Below, in pieces: positions 1 through 11,474 of a DNA stretch of 64,000 bases. The DNA is taken from NCBI GenBank assembly GCA_029990175.1, contig JARKIP010000005.1:67644501-67708500 (forward strand), in the 5' to 3' direction. This stretch comes from Petunia secreta. Its lineage: Eukaryota > Streptophyta > Magnoliopsida > Solanales > Solanaceae. The first letter of the stretch is position 1; each line of letters starts with the position of its first letter. The position numbers and the translations under genes are program-made. A model generated the notes under the pieces. The model searched no databases. It was not told the origin of the DNA and saw nothing but the letters and a program-made list of their open reading frames with translations.

Positions 1-20
1 GCTGCAACAATTTAGGGTAG

Positions 21-25
21 CCAAA
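21..25. repeat. Target-site duplication CCAAA, left copy
   Basis: CCAAA directly precedes the TG of the left LTR and is repeated at 11470-11474 directly after the CA of the right LTR. Five-base duplications are the usual signature of Ty3/gypsy integrases. Confidence 0.93.
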
Positions 26-1633
26 TGACGAGTCCAAAGTGTATAGGGTATTCCTGCTCGTGCTTGTCAAATTATAGTATAGTTTAAGATATCGTCCCAC
101 AGAGATTGGATATTCTATGCTACAGACTTGGAATATTTTGTTTACTATTTGAGAGAATCAAGCTGATGAAAGTTGAGATTTTTAAGTTTAATTTACTTTA
201 ACTAAACAAGACAATTTTCGAAAGATATCAAATTTTAAAAGAGTTGGGAATCATTGAATTCACTTGATAATATTTATAATAAAATCTCAATTTCGTAACA
301 CGTATTTCTCTAAAGAATAATTGCTTATTTCTAATTCAATTATGTTTTTCTCACTAAGAAATAATCAATTAATAAAACACTCCGTGAGGTTATGTAAAAT
401 CAATTGAGTTAAAACTAGTGACGATTAAACCGAAATAATTTTCTTGCTTGAATTGTGCTAAAAAGTAGTAAAAACTTCGTGAGAATATTTTCACCAAAAA
501 TCAATAATCTTTCTTACAACAATTCCTCCGTGAGAATTAAAATTGAGGTAATCAAGATTACGGGTTTGGAATGATAAATTACTAAAAATTACTCTCACAC
601 TATTATTTTATTCATCGGTTATTTATATATTAATTTTGCTCCGTGAGAATTACAAAATTAATATATCAATAACTTAGACATAAAATACATAGATGTGATA
701 ATACTTGTTAAGTAAAAAATATCATTCTAGCACAATATGAAATCAAATTGAAAGTTTCAAGCCAAGTATGCTTTAAAATTGAGATAATATTATAAATATA
801 TCAAGCTTCATCAACTATCCCAACAAAAGAGATTACTCCATTATGGAGTAACAAAAACTAAAAGGGAATTTAAAAAGACTAAAAATATTTTTACTACAAA
901 GAGAAGAAGAGAGAGACCAAGAATAATTCTTGTCTTGCTAGAGAGAAAAGAATAAAATAGTTACAATGGATAAAAAAGGCTTGTCCTTCTACACAAGAGA
1001 GAGTGGCTATTTATAGCCAAAGATGACTCCTTACTTATGGCAAAGTGAGATATAAATTGTCCAAATAATATCTCTTTCTCTTCAAATTTCATGTGCTAGC
1101 TCTCACTTAGGCAAATGTAGATGGCAATGTAGTTTTCTACCTTCACATCCCATGTGCTAGCATTCTTCAATTTACTTTGGCAAAAGTGGAAGACCAAAGT
1201 AGCTTTTTCTTCCTTCAAATCTCATGTACATTCCCAATTTAGTTGCTACTTTGACAAATGTGACTTTTTCTTCATTCTTATCCATGTGCTAGCATTCTTC
1301 AATTTACTTTGGCAAAAGTGGAAGACCAAAGTAACCTTTTCTTTTATTTCCCACATGCAAATTCCACATTTGCTATTTTGGAGTTTGTTTGCCCAAAGTG
1401 ACTTTACTTCTTTCTTTGCTAGAAATCTCCCAAACAAAATTACTTTGGCAAAAGTGGCTTCTCTTTTCAAGCTTCTTTATTTTTATTTTTATTTTTATTT
1501 TTCTTTTCCAAGTATTTCTTTTTCCTTTAAAGAATTATTAGAAAATATGCAAGGATATGATATAAATATTCATGTTTTATTTTAAAATATTTATTTTTTA
1601 TATTAAAAATACATGAATAATTTAAATCCATCA
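26..1633 (-). repeat. 3' LTR of the Athila-type element
   Basis: 1608 bp, starting TGACGAGTCC and ending ATCCATCA. Nearly identical to 9870-11469. Visible differences: a 2-bp indel near 958, T/C near 1058, one extra ATTTTT unit near 1490, and A/T near 1626. A block containing CTTTGGCAAAAGTGGAAGAC occurs twice inside (about 1150-1225 and 1284-1345), an internal duplication shared by both LTRs. Open frames in the LTR have no recognisable protein. The minus-strand TATA motif lies at 1007-1016. Confidence 0.93.
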
Positions 1634-1648
1634 AATTCCCCCACACTT
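1634..1648 (-). other. Polypurine tract next to the 3' LTR
   Basis: On the minus strand this reads as a purine-rich run (AAGTGTGGGGGAATT) ending exactly at the LTR edge, the position where plus-strand DNA synthesis is primed. Confidence 0.8.
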
Positions 1649-3419
1649 GAACTTTTGCTCGTTCTCGAGAAAAAAGAATATTTTTTTTTTTCAAAAGCTA
1701 ATGACTTTTGTAGGATATAAAATGTGTTCAAAAATAAATAACCTTCATTATGTTCAATGCAATTATCCTTTTTAAATTCACCAAATTCTTTACCTTGTTC
1801 TGAATTTTGGTTTGATCAACAAAAGTTTGCATTCTTCTCCCCTTGAATTTTTCAGAATTGATTGTTTTATGACCACTTATTCATTAAGTATCATAGTCTT
1901 GTCCATAGGCTTGCTCCTCATATTTATCTCCACTAATATAGATACAACATTGATTTTTAAAATCTTTTTAGGACTTTTCTTGGCTTGTAATATCAGGCTT
2001 CAGGCTGGTAGGTTATAAGGATATATTTATAGTGACTTTTCTTCTTCCAGCTAGGAGCAAATATTTCTTTCTCGGTACTTCCATCCTTTCTAAGTATTTT
2101 TCTATTTATATTTCCTTTTCTTTGTACTATCATACACAATTACATATTCACAATAAATTTTATTTTTCATCTTTTTTTTTTCACAATATTTCTTTCCTTC
2201 CTTTTTTTTTAATTTTATTTTTCATCTTTTTTTTTTTCACAATATTTCTTTCCTTCCTTTTTTTTTTCTTCCTTTTTTTTTTTTTGATTTTTATCTATGC
2301 TCTTTCATAGCTGGAAAAAATGATAACTATGTCTATATGTGTACATAAGGGAATATACATAGAGACTTTTTTTTTTTTTTTAGTAGAGAGAGTGTTTGAA
2401 AAAAAAAAAAAAAGTAGGATCAAGGCTCAAAGAAGGGTTCTAAGTGGTAAATTTTTACATTTGGATAGAGATAAAGAGGTTTGAATTGTGGATCGAATAA
2501 GGCCTAATTTCCTTTTCTAAAAATCAATGTCATCCATTATTTCACCTCGAAAAATATTTAGAGCAAGTTCTAGCCAAGTTTAGTGATTCTACCTGTTTTT
2601 GTGATCATAACTTTTCTCAATTCCAATGATTTCCAGAGTTGAAGATACATTCTCTTGCTTTCACAAAATCAAAATTATCAACACGAAAAATTATATGGTG
2701 AAGATAAAAAGAAATAATATTGAATACAATGCAAAAAAGTTTATTTTGTTAATTAGTATACCTACAAAAGATCATAAAAATATTTTATAAAACATATATA
2801 AATCAGAACAATCCTTCCCCACACTTGAACATTTCATTCTCCTGGATGAAAAATGCATTTCAAGACGAGTTAAAAGGGAAGTAAAAGAAAGAGTTTTTTT
2901 TTAAAAAAAAAAATAAAAAAATAAAAAACATAAAAATTAAAATACAATAATTAAAGTAGAAAATACTGCTTAATAAGTAAAATGTAAATATTTTTGGCTT
3001 TCAAATTTACAATCACAGAAGAAAGCTTGAAAGAAACTGTGATCACACATATTCTATGTGTAATAGACTGACTAATTTAATACCTTAACAGTCATGGGGT
3101 CCTAGTTTAAATATAAACCAGAAAATTACCTGCGCCATCATTAGATTTGCACAATTAAACGGTTAACCAACCAGTAACTTAGGCATACCGATCACCATGG
3201 AGTTGCTCCTGTATAGGTGACTCTGTTTTTGTAGAGGCCTTCATAAGATGTTCCGGTTGTACAATAATCTGGATATTAACCAGATCAATTGGTTAAGCAT
3301 TTATTATCCAAATCTATGTTGGACTTATGAGGCTCCATTGCTTCACCCTCAATGGCTACGGGTAAGGAACCATAGTTCTGAGTTTAACGTCGCCAGCTCG
3401 ACGTAGTAACTGTCACTCA
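1649..3419 (-). other. Non-coding tail between integrase and 3' LTR
   Basis: About 1.8 kb with no convincing minus-strand gene. Athila relatives often carry an env-like ORF here; I see none. The stretch holds long T-rich runs (about 2160-2310) in which the block TTTCATCTTTTTTTTTTCAC is repeated, an A/T run at 2370-2415, and the second polypurine-like copy. Confidence 0.65.
2812..2830 (-). other. Second polypurine-tract-like copy
   Basis: The plus strand TTCCCCACACTTGAAC near 2815-2830 almost repeats the terminal tract and its inner flank (TTCCCCCACACTTGAAC at 1636-1652). It sits about 1.2 kb inside the element, in the non-coding tail after integrase. It could be an auxiliary plus-strand primer site or the relic of a duplication. 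Confidence 0.5.
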
Positions 3420-4712
3420 TCAGGCTATCATGGTTACCGAAGGTTGTTTCTCAAAATGCCCTCCAAAGTACAATTTCAACCTATGACCATTTACCTTAAA
3501 CTTGTTACCTCCATGGATCTGTTGAATTTCAATTGCTCCATAAGGGGTAACATCTGTAACATTGTAAGGACCTGTCCACCTGGATTTCAGTTTTCCTGGA
3601 AATAGCCTAAGTCGGCTATTGTAAAGAAGTACTTGATCTCCAATTTTGAAACTTTTTTTTCGGATCAAGTTATCATGCCATTTTTTAGTTTTTTCTTTGT
3701 AAATCTTGACAATTTCATAGGCTTCCAATCTCAGCTCTTCCAGTTCATTAATTTGAAAAAACCTATTTTTACCGGCAGAGTTCAGTTCAAAATTTAGTGC
3801 TTTTAATGCCCAATAAGCTTTGTGTTCTAATTCTACTGGCAAATGACAAGCTTTTCCAAAGACTAATCTGTATGGGGATGTTCCAATTGGCGTTTTGAAT
3901 GATGTTCGGTATGCCCATAGTGCATCATCTAATTTTAAGGCCCAATCTTTTCTTGAGATTCCAACCGTTTTTTCAAGTATTCTTTTTAATTCGCGGTTTG
4001 AAACCTCAACTTGTCCTTGAGTTTGAGCGTGGTATGGTGTTCCTGTTTTGTGAGTCACACCATATTTTGTCAGTAAAGCAGAGAATTGTCTATTCATGAA
4101 ATGAGTCCCTTGGTCACTAATGATGACTCGAGGTGTGCCAAATCTGGTAAAAATATTTTTTCTGAGAAAATTACACACAGCTCGAGCATCATTCTTTCTT
4201 GTGGGAATGGCCTCAACCCATTTTGAAACATAATCCACAGCCACCAGGATATATTCAAAAGAATGAGATGAAGGAAAAGGTCCCATAAAATCTATGCCCC
4301 AAACATCAAATATCTCACATACCTGTATTGACTGCAATGGCATTTCATCCCTCTTGGTAATGTTACCTGTTCTTTGACATCTATCACATTGTGCAACGTA
4401 AGCACGTGCATCCTTAAAAAGTGTTGGCCAGTAGAATCCAGCTTCCAAAACTTTAAAGGCAGTTCGATTTGCAGCATAGTGTCCTCCAACTGCTCCATCA
4501 TGGCAATGATACAAAATCTTGCTCATTTCTTCCTCAGGTACACATCTTCTGATAATATTATCTGCACAAAGTTTAAACAAGTAGGGATCATTCCACATAT
4601 AATATTTAGCTTCAGATATGAGTTTTTTCCTCTGCTGGTAAGAGAAATCTCGGGGTGTCCAATTTCCAACCAAGTAATTTGCAATGTCTGCAAACCAGGG
4701 TGGTTGAGTCAC
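3420..4712 (-). pseudogene. Integrase part of gag-pol
   Basis: 430 codons. The zinc-binding HHCC domain is visible (H71, H78, C109, C112). The catalytic triad is complete: D141 in WGIDFMGP, D200 in ISDQG, E236 in QGQVEVSN, with the usual 35-residue D-to-E spacing. The C-terminus carries the GPYNVTDVTPYGAIEI motif common in plant gypsy integrases and no chromodomain, which fits the Tat/Athila branch. It would insert element DNA with a 5-bp target duplication, as seen at the element ends. The true start is as a polyprotein segment. The methionine at 4712 is only the first in the open frame, and the coding match extends upstream to about 4785 in the same frame. Confidence 0.9.
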
Positions 4713-4770
4713 AATTGAGCTGACAGAAAGTATATGTTCATCAGGAAACTCTTCTTTTATTTCACACGAC

Positions 4771-6021
4771 TCATGAGGATGGGGTCTCTAATCTAGACAA
4801 ATGGTCGGCTACCTGATTCTCAGTTCCCTTTCTGTCTTTTATTTCAAGGTCAAACTCTTGGAGAAGTAAAATCCATCTTAACAATCTAGGTCGGGCATAT
4901 TTCTTTGCTAAGAGGTATTTTAAAGCTGCATGATCAGTAAAAACAGTGACCTTGGTTCCTATCAAATAGGAATGAAACTTATCGAAAACAAATACTACTG
5001 CCAGTAGTTCTTTTTCCGTTGTGGCATAATTGAGCTGAGCCTCATTCAATGTCCTACTGGCATAGTAAATGGGACGAAAAATTTTATCTTTTCTTTGACC
5101 TAAAACAGCTCCAACTGCTGTATCACTAGCATCACACATAATCTCAAAAGGTTGGTTCCAGTCTGGGGATACAACTACAGGAGCAGTTGATAATTTCTCC
5201 TTAAGAGTGTCAAATGCTTTTAAACAATCACCTGAAAAATCAAACTTAGTATCTTTTATCAAAAAGTTAGTCAGAGGTTTTGAAATTTTTGAAAAATCTT
5301 TTATAAACCTTCTGTAAAAACCTGCATGTCCAAGAAAGCTTCTAATGCCTTTAACAGTTGTGGGAGGGGGTAATCCTGCTATAAGATCAATTTTAGCCTT
5401 ATCAACTTCTATCCCTTTAGCAGTGATTTTATGTCCTAAAACTATTCCCTCAGTAACCATAAAATGACATTTCTCCCAATTAAGAATCAGATTTATTTCT
5501 TCACATCTTTTCAGAACTAAGGTCAAGTGGTAAAGACAATCCTCAAATGTTTTGCCAAACAGTGTGAAATCATCCATAAAAATCTCCAGAAAATTTTCAG
5601 TCATGTCTGAGAAAATTGCGGACATGCAACGCTGAAATGTTGCAGGTGCATTGCATAAACCAAATGGCATTCTCCTATATACATAGGTTCCATGAGGACA
5701 TGTGAAAGTTGTTTTATCCTGATCTTCTGGTGCAATTGGTATCTGGTTATACCCTGAATATCCATCAAGAAAACAGTAAAAACCATATCCTGCTACTCTT
5801 TCTAACATTTGATCAATAAATGGTAAAGGAAAATGGTCTTTTCTTGTGGCATCATTGAGACGTCTGTAATCAATACAGACCCTCCATCCTGTAACTGTTC
5901 TGGTAGGTATGAGTTCATTATTTTCATTTTTAACAACTGTCATACCTCCTTTCTTTGGTACCACCTGAACAGGACTTACCCAAGGACTGTCAGAAATGGG
6001 GTAAATGATACCTGCAGCCAA
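4771..6021 (-). pseudogene. Reverse transcriptase and RNase H part of gag-pol
   Basis: 416 codons. The RT palm is well preserved: FLDGYSGYNQI with the first catalytic Asp near residue 86, the RRMPFGLCNAPATFQR block, and the catalytic box FMDD at about 148-151. RNase H follows (CDASDTAVGAVL, TTEKELLAV, FTDHAALKYLL), ending with ADHLSRLE. These domains copy element RNA into DNA and remove the RNA strand. The open stretch begins just after the conserved start of RT because of a frameshift near 6020. It ends at 4771 where integrase begins in another frame, a further one-base shift near 4785. Catalytic residues are intact, so the damage is to frame continuity. Confidence 0.9.
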
Positions 6022-6039
6022 AGTTTAATTATTTCATTT

Positions 6040-8136
6040 TTAACAACTTCCTGCATTGCTGGATTCAATCTCCTTTGGGGTTGGACTATTGGCCTGCATG
6101 AGGATTCTATGTGTGCAAATAGCTGGACTAATGCCTTTGATGTCTGCTATAGTCCACCCTAGAGCTCCTTTATGTGCTCTCAGTACTTCAATCAACTTAT
6201 GTTCCTGTTCTGCAGTCAGAGAAGATGAAATTATTACTGGAAATAATTTGGGCTCAAGATAAACATATTTTAAACGAGAGGGGAGAATTTTAAGTTCAAA
6301 TTTTGTTTGAACTTCTTTTGACTGTGTCTCTTCCTCTTCTTCAAAATCATTTTCCAATATTTCAGCTTCACTTCTCATTGTGGCATCATCATCGTGTGTG
6401 GTGCCAGATTTAGCCAAGCATCTTTCCATTGAGTCTGAAATCAATTGGTCATCTTTGAATTCATCTGCAAGATCACTAATCATGTCGATTGAAAAACAAG
6501 AAGTTGATGTCTCATCTCCTGAAAATTTTAGAATCTTGTGCATATCAAAAATGACTCTTTCTTCATCAACTCTCAAAATTAGTTGTCCTTGATGGACATC
6601 TATAATTGCTCTACCTGTAGCAAGAAAAGGTCTACCTAAAATTATTGGTTCATCAGGACACTCTTCCATTTCAAGTACAATGAAATCAACAGGGAAAACA
6701 AACTTATCCACTCTCACAAGTACATTTTCAATAATTCCCTTAGGTCTCTTAGTACTTTGGTCTGCAAACTGAAGAGAAACAACTGTGTTTTTCATCTCAC
6801 CAAGATCCAATTTTCTATAAATAGAAAATGGCATCAAATTTATTGAAGCTCTAGAATCACAAAGTGCTTTTTCAAAATATACTCCTCCCAAAGTACATGG
6901 AATCGTAAAACTTCCCGGATCACCGAGTTTTTGTGGTAGCTTATTTTGAAGTATAGCACTGCATTTTTCAGTAAGCATTACCACAGAAACTTCTTCCAAT
7001 TTCCTTTTGCTTGACAAAATTTCTTTCAAAAATTTAGCATATGAAGACATTTGCAATAAAGCATCAGTGAATGGAATATTAATGTGAATCTGTTTTAAAA
7101 TTTCCAAAAACTTTGCAAATTGACTATCAAGCTTTTCTCTTTTCATCTTTTGTGGAAAAGGGATCGTCACAGGGAGAGGAGTTATTTTTTCAAAATTCTT
7201 TTCTTTCTCTTCAGAGGATGTTTCAACATTCTTACCCTTGTTGACTTGTTGTTCTAACAAGTTCGTTTCCTTCCTGTCTGCATAAGGTTCATCAAGATTC
7301 TTACCTGACCGTAAAGCAATGGCCTTAAGGTGTTCTTTTGGATTTTTCTCTGTATTGCTTGGTAAGGGACCTTGAATTTTTTCAGACACAAGAGTTGCTA
7401 GTTGGCTTACCTGAATTTCCAAATTTTTTAGGGCAGAATTTTGGCTTTCTATTTTCTCGTCAGTGGCCTTAATGTACTTGTACAAAAGGTCATCAAGACT
7501 TGGATGGGCTTGTTGAGGCCTTTGCTGATATGGAACTGTCTGCTGATATGGCCTGGAATTTGATTGCCCGCGATTTTGATTCTGGTAACCTGGTGGGCTA
7601 TGTACCTGTTGCTTCTGGAAGCTTTGAGAGTTCTCAGCACCATTTGGATTGCTCCACTGGAATCCTGGATGTTTCTGTGCCATTGGACTTCCAAAAGGGT
7701 ACGGCTTGTACCCAATGGAATTGACTTGTTCATCATTCTGAATGGTTGCTTGGCACTTATGATTTTGATGGTTTCCTCCGCACATGTCACAAGCCTCAGA
7801 CTGGCTTGGTTGTTGTGTATTCATCTGAAAAGATTCAAACTTTTGTGCCAAAGAAGCAATCTGTTGTGTTAGTGTATTTAAAGCATCTGCCTGATTTACC
7901 GTAGCGGCCTTTTTGATAATTATACGATCAGATAGCCATTGAATGGCATTCTCAGAAATCTCATTTAACAATTGCAATGCTTCAACTGTGGTTTTACCCA
8001 TTATGGAACCTCCTGCAGCTGCATCTATCACATTTCTAGAAGATGGTTTTAGCCCGTGATAGAAAATGTACAACTGCATATGTTCAGGAATGTCATGGTG
8101 TGGACATTTTCTTAGCATTGATTTTAATCTTTCCAT
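6040..8136 (-). pseudogene. Gag C-terminus (zinc knuckle) and aspartic protease part of gag-pol
   Basis: 698-codon open stretch continuing the capsid domain. It shows a Gln/Pro-rich linker, a variant zinc knuckle CX2CX3HX4C (CDMCGGNHQNHKC, about residue 117), and a retropepsin-like protease region. The protease active site reads CDSRASINLMP where the family normally has Asp-x-Gly-Ala, so the catalytic glycine is replaced by arginine. The flap and GRPFLATGRA region is present. The frame runs off into an unrelated tail just before 6040. The protease-to-RT junction is out of frame, apparently by two separate one-base shifts between about 6020 and 6095. Confidence 0.85.
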
Positions 8137-8774
8137 GCTTGATAAACTGACTCAGTGTCAGTCTGCAAGAAATTAGATATATCTTGTCTTAACTTTGTTG
8201 TTTTGGCAGGGGAAAAATATTTGTTTAAAAACTTCTGAGTCATTTGATCCCATGTGGTAATAGACCCTTGAGGTAAACTTCGCAACCAAGTCTTGGCATC
8301 ACCTTTTAAAGAAAAAGGAAATAGCCTTAACTTGATTGCTTCAGCAGGTACTCCATTATATTTAGCAGTTTCAACTTGTTCCAAGAAATCAATTAAATGA
8401 CTATGTGGATCTTCACTTGGATCACCAGTGAAAGTGCAAGATTGCTGGATTGTTTGAATCAGGTCGGTCCTGATTTCAAAGTTGTTTGCTGCCACTGGTG
8501 GTTTCCTTACACTAGATTCACAATTGAAGCGGTCTGGTCTAGCATAATCCCGTAGGATTCTATTTGCTGGTCTTGGTGCTACTTCATCAAACTGCTCCTC
8601 TAGGTGGACTGGTGGTGCGACTCCCAATGGATCAACACCATCTCCAAGTTGGTGCTCCATTTGATCACGAGTTACGCTTTGAGAAGATGATGATTGTCCT
8701 TTCCTGCGCAACCGCAAAGATTTTTCAATTTCAGGATCGTAATTGACCAACTCTTTATTAGAAGAGCGGGTCAT
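8124..8774 (-). pseudogene. gag: Gag N-terminal part of the retrotransposon polyprotein, frame broken
   Basis: 216 codons from the ATG at 8774. It encodes the structural capsid precursor that would package element RNA in cytoplasmic particles. The retrotransposon gag signature is clear: a segment with FTGDPSEDPHSHLIDFLEQV, then LRLFPFSLKGDAKTWL and TTWDQMTQKFLNKYF, at roughly residues 115-195. The frame stops at 8124-8126, and the expected continuation starts in another frame within 15 bases (overlapping piece ending at 8136). A one-base shift therefore splits gag here. The next piece continues the capsid domain. I treat the split as a lesion or assembly error, because gag normally reads through this point. 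Confidence 0.85.
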
Positions 8775-9255
8775 AAACTACTTGAAACTTTTAACGGGAA
8801 TGAAAAAAAAAAATTAGTTCCTAAACAGTAGTAAATGTTGCACTACAAGAAATAATAACAAAAAAAAAAATAGTAATAATAGTAACAATAAAAAGTAACA
8901 GTAATAGTGGTTATAGTAGTAAATGTAAAAACAAAATGGATATAGTAAAGTAACAAAACAATAAATAAAAAAAAGAACGATTAAAAGGAACAAATATAAA
9001 GTTTCAATGGAAGACGAAAGATTATAAAATATGACAAAAATGGTAGTGACAAGAACAGTACTAGGTGATAGAACAGACAAATATTATAATAGTAATAAAA
9101 ATTACTGGTAACAACGAGAAACAATGATAAAGACGTATTTGCCAATATAAGTAATAGAACTAGGGATAAAGACGTAATATAGATAACATAACCAAAAGGA
9201 AAAGTGAAACTTAACAAAAAGGAAAAGAAACTGTAGTAGTATTAGCTATAGCAAA

Positions 9256-9315
<60 letters not shown>

Positions 9316-9845
9316 GAAGTAAGATGAGAGAGGAAAAACAATAGTAATAAGTAATAGTAGGTAGTATACTAATATAATAATAATAGTAGTACTTATAATG
9401 ATGACGGACAATGAGGATGAGATAGATATATGTAAAACAATATGTGGCAGTAATAGTAAAAAGTGTGAAGAAAGTTTATAATAATGCAATATGACAATAT
9501 AACCTATAGGTAATAGGTATAGTACTTTAACAAAGGAATAGCAATAATTATGCAATACTAAATATAGAGAACTTATTTATATATTATATTATATTATATA
9601 TAGTAGCAAACAGCAGTAGTAAAGACTGTAAAGAAATTTAATAATAATAATAATAAAAGAAAAAAAAATGTTAGAAACAAAAATAAAAATATTAGAAGCA
9701 GAAAGGAAAATGTTAGAAGCAATAGTTAGTACGGTTAGTAATAGGTAGTTATAGTAGTTCTTAGTAGATTATGTTAATTATTAGTTATATTAATAAGTTC
9801 TCAAATTAGTAACCAAATATTTAGTCCGAAGTAGATGTATGCCAA
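8775..9845 (-). other. Retrotransposon leader with a TAA microsatellite
   Basis: About 1.07 kb between the primer site and the gag start, low complexity and purine-rich on the plus strand. A run of about 20 uninterrupted AAT/TAA triplets lies at 9254-9314, with smaller ones near 9370 and 9640. The apparent open frames here (Tyr/Ile-rich) are products of the microsatellite, not genes. Confidence 0.7.
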
Positions 9846-9863
9846 TCCCCGGCAACGGCGCCA
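9846..9863 (-). other. Primer-binding site, tRNA-Asp type
   Basis: The plus strand reads TCCCCGGCAACGGCGCCA, the 3' end of plant tRNA-Asp including CCA. The minus-strand RNA is therefore complementary over 18 bases. It lies 6 bases inside the upstream LTR, the expected place for minus-strand strong-stop priming. tRNA-Asp priming is common in Athila elements. Confidence 0.92.
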
Positions 9864-9869
9864 AAAATT

Positions 9870-11469
9870 TGACGAGTCCAAAGTGTATAGGGTATTCCTG
9901 CTCGTGCTTGTCAAATTATAGTATAGTTTAAGATATCGTCCCACAGAGATTGGATATTCTATGCTACAGACTTGGAATATTTTGTTTACTATTTGAGAGA
10001 ATCAAGCTGATGAAAGTTGAGATTTTTAAGTTTAATTTACTTTAACTAAACAAGACAATTTTCGAAAGATATCAAATTTTAAAAGAGTTGGGAATCATTG
10101 AATTCACTTGATAATATTTATAATAAAATCTCAATTTCGTAACACGTATTTCTCTAAAGAATAATTGCTTATTTCTAATTCAATTATGTTTTTCTCACTA
10201 AGAAATAATCAATTAATAAAACACTCCGTGAGGTTATGTAAAATCAATTGAGTTAAAACTAGTGACGATTAAACCGAAATAATTTTCTTGCTTGAATTGT
10301 GCTAAAAAGTAGTAAAAACTTCGTGAGAATATTTTCACCAAAAATCAATAATCTTTCTTACAACAATTCCTCCGTGAGAATTAAAATTGAGGTAATCAAG
10401 ATTACGGGTTTGGAATGATAAATTACTAAAAATTACTCTCACACTATTATTTTATTCATCGGTTATTTATATATTAATTTTGCTCCGTGAGAATTACAAA
10501 ATTAATATATCAATAACTTAGACATAAAATACATAGATGTGATAATACTTGTTAAGTAAAAAATATCATTCTAGCACAATATGAAATCAAATTGAAAGTT
10601 TCAAGCCAAGTATGCTTTAAAATTGAGATAATATTATAAATATATCAAGCTTCATCAACTATCCCAACAAAAGAGATTACTCCATTATGGAGTAACAAAA
10701 ACTAAAAGGGAATTTAAAAAGACTAAAAATATTTTTACTACAAAGAGAAGAAGAGAGAGACCAAGAATAATTCTTGTCTTGCTAGAGAGAAAAGAATAAA
10801 AGTTACAATGGATAAAAAAGGCTTGTCCTTCTACACAAGAGAGAGTGGCTATTTATAGCCAAAGATGACTCCTTACTTATGGCAAAGTGAGATATAAATT
10901 GCCCAAATAATATCTCTTTCTCTTCAAATTTCATGTGCTAGCTCTCACTTAGGCAAATGTAGATGGCAATGTAGTTTTCTACCTTCACATCCCATGTGCT
11001 AGCATTCTTCAATTTACTTTGGCAAAAGTGGAAGACCAAAGTAGCTTTTTCTTCCTTCAAATCTCATGTACATTCCCAATTTAGTTGCTACTTTGACAAA
11101 TGTGACTTTTTCTTCATTCTTATCCATGTGCTAGCATTCTTCAATTTACTTTGGCAAAAGTGGAAGACCAAAGTAACCTTTTCTTTTATTTCCCACATGC
11201 AAATTCCACATTTGCTATTTTGGAGTTTGTTTGCCCAAAGTGACTTTACTTCTTTCTTTGCTAGAAATCTCCCAAACAAAATTACTTTGGCAAAAGTGGC
11301 TTCTCTTTTCAAGCTTCTTTATTTTTATTTTTATTTTTCTTTTCCAAGTATTTCTTTTTCCTTTAAAGAATTATTAGAAAATATGCAAGGATATGATATA
11401 AATATTCATGTTTTATTTTAAAATATTTATTTTTTATATTAAAAATACATGAATAATTTATATCCATCA
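9870..11469 (-). repeat. 5' LTR (promoter LTR) of the Athila-type element
   Basis: 1600 bp, direct repeat of 26-1633. It is the upstream LTR in element orientation because the tRNA primer site is immediately inside it (9846-9863). The 8-bp length difference is fully explained by two short indels (2 bp and 6 bp). Confidence 0.93.
10849..10858 (-). promoter_or_regulatory. LTR TATA box
   Basis: Read on the minus strand this is CTATAAATAG, a good plant TATA box inside the upstream LTR and pointing toward gag. The same sequence is at 1007-1016 in the other LTR. The initiation site would be roughly 25-35 bases further left; I did not locate it. Confidence 0.6.
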
Positions 11470-11474
11470 CCAAA
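11470..11474. repeat. Target-site duplication CCAAA, right copy
   Basis: Partner of 21-25. The original target read through CCAAA into the C-rich sequence that continues at 11475. Confidence 0.93.

Larger units (their letters stand above)
26..11469 (-). mobile_element. Athila-type Ty3/gypsy LTR retrotransposon, complete but with broken coding frames
   Basis: Two long direct repeats (26-1633 and 9870-11469) begin TG and end CA. Between them, on the minus strand, lie gag, protease, reverse transcriptase-RNase H and integrase in the Ty3/gypsy order. The primer-binding site next to the right LTR is complementary to the 3' end of tRNA-Asp, and a polypurine tract abuts the left LTR, so transcription runs right to left. 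The same 5 bp, CCAAA, flank both ends (21-25 and 11470-11474), marking one insertion event. By eye the LTRs differ by two substitutions and two short indels, so the insertion is young. The coding frames nevertheless contain several one-base shifts and a protease active-site change, so this copy probably cannot move alone. Assignment to Athila rests on gag style, tRNA-Asp priming, no chromodomain, and a ~1.8-kb tail after integrase. Confidence 0.93.

Noticed and set aside
1154..1585. 143-codon open frame in the LTR, repeated at 10996-11421
   Set aside because: It lies inside both LTRs, is Phe/Lys-rich, and arises from a duplicated CTTTGGCAAAAGTGG block. It matches no family and differs in length only by a repeat unit.
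2032..2310. 92-codon Phe-rich frame
   Set aside because: Product of poly-T tracts in the retrotransposon tail.
9211..9555. 114-codon frame rich in Ile and Tyr
   Set aside because: It is the translation of a TAA microsatellite and neighbouring low-complexity leader.
9846..9863. tRNA-Asp gene
   Set aside because: Only the 18-base 3' end matches; its position inside the LTR marks it as a primer-binding site.
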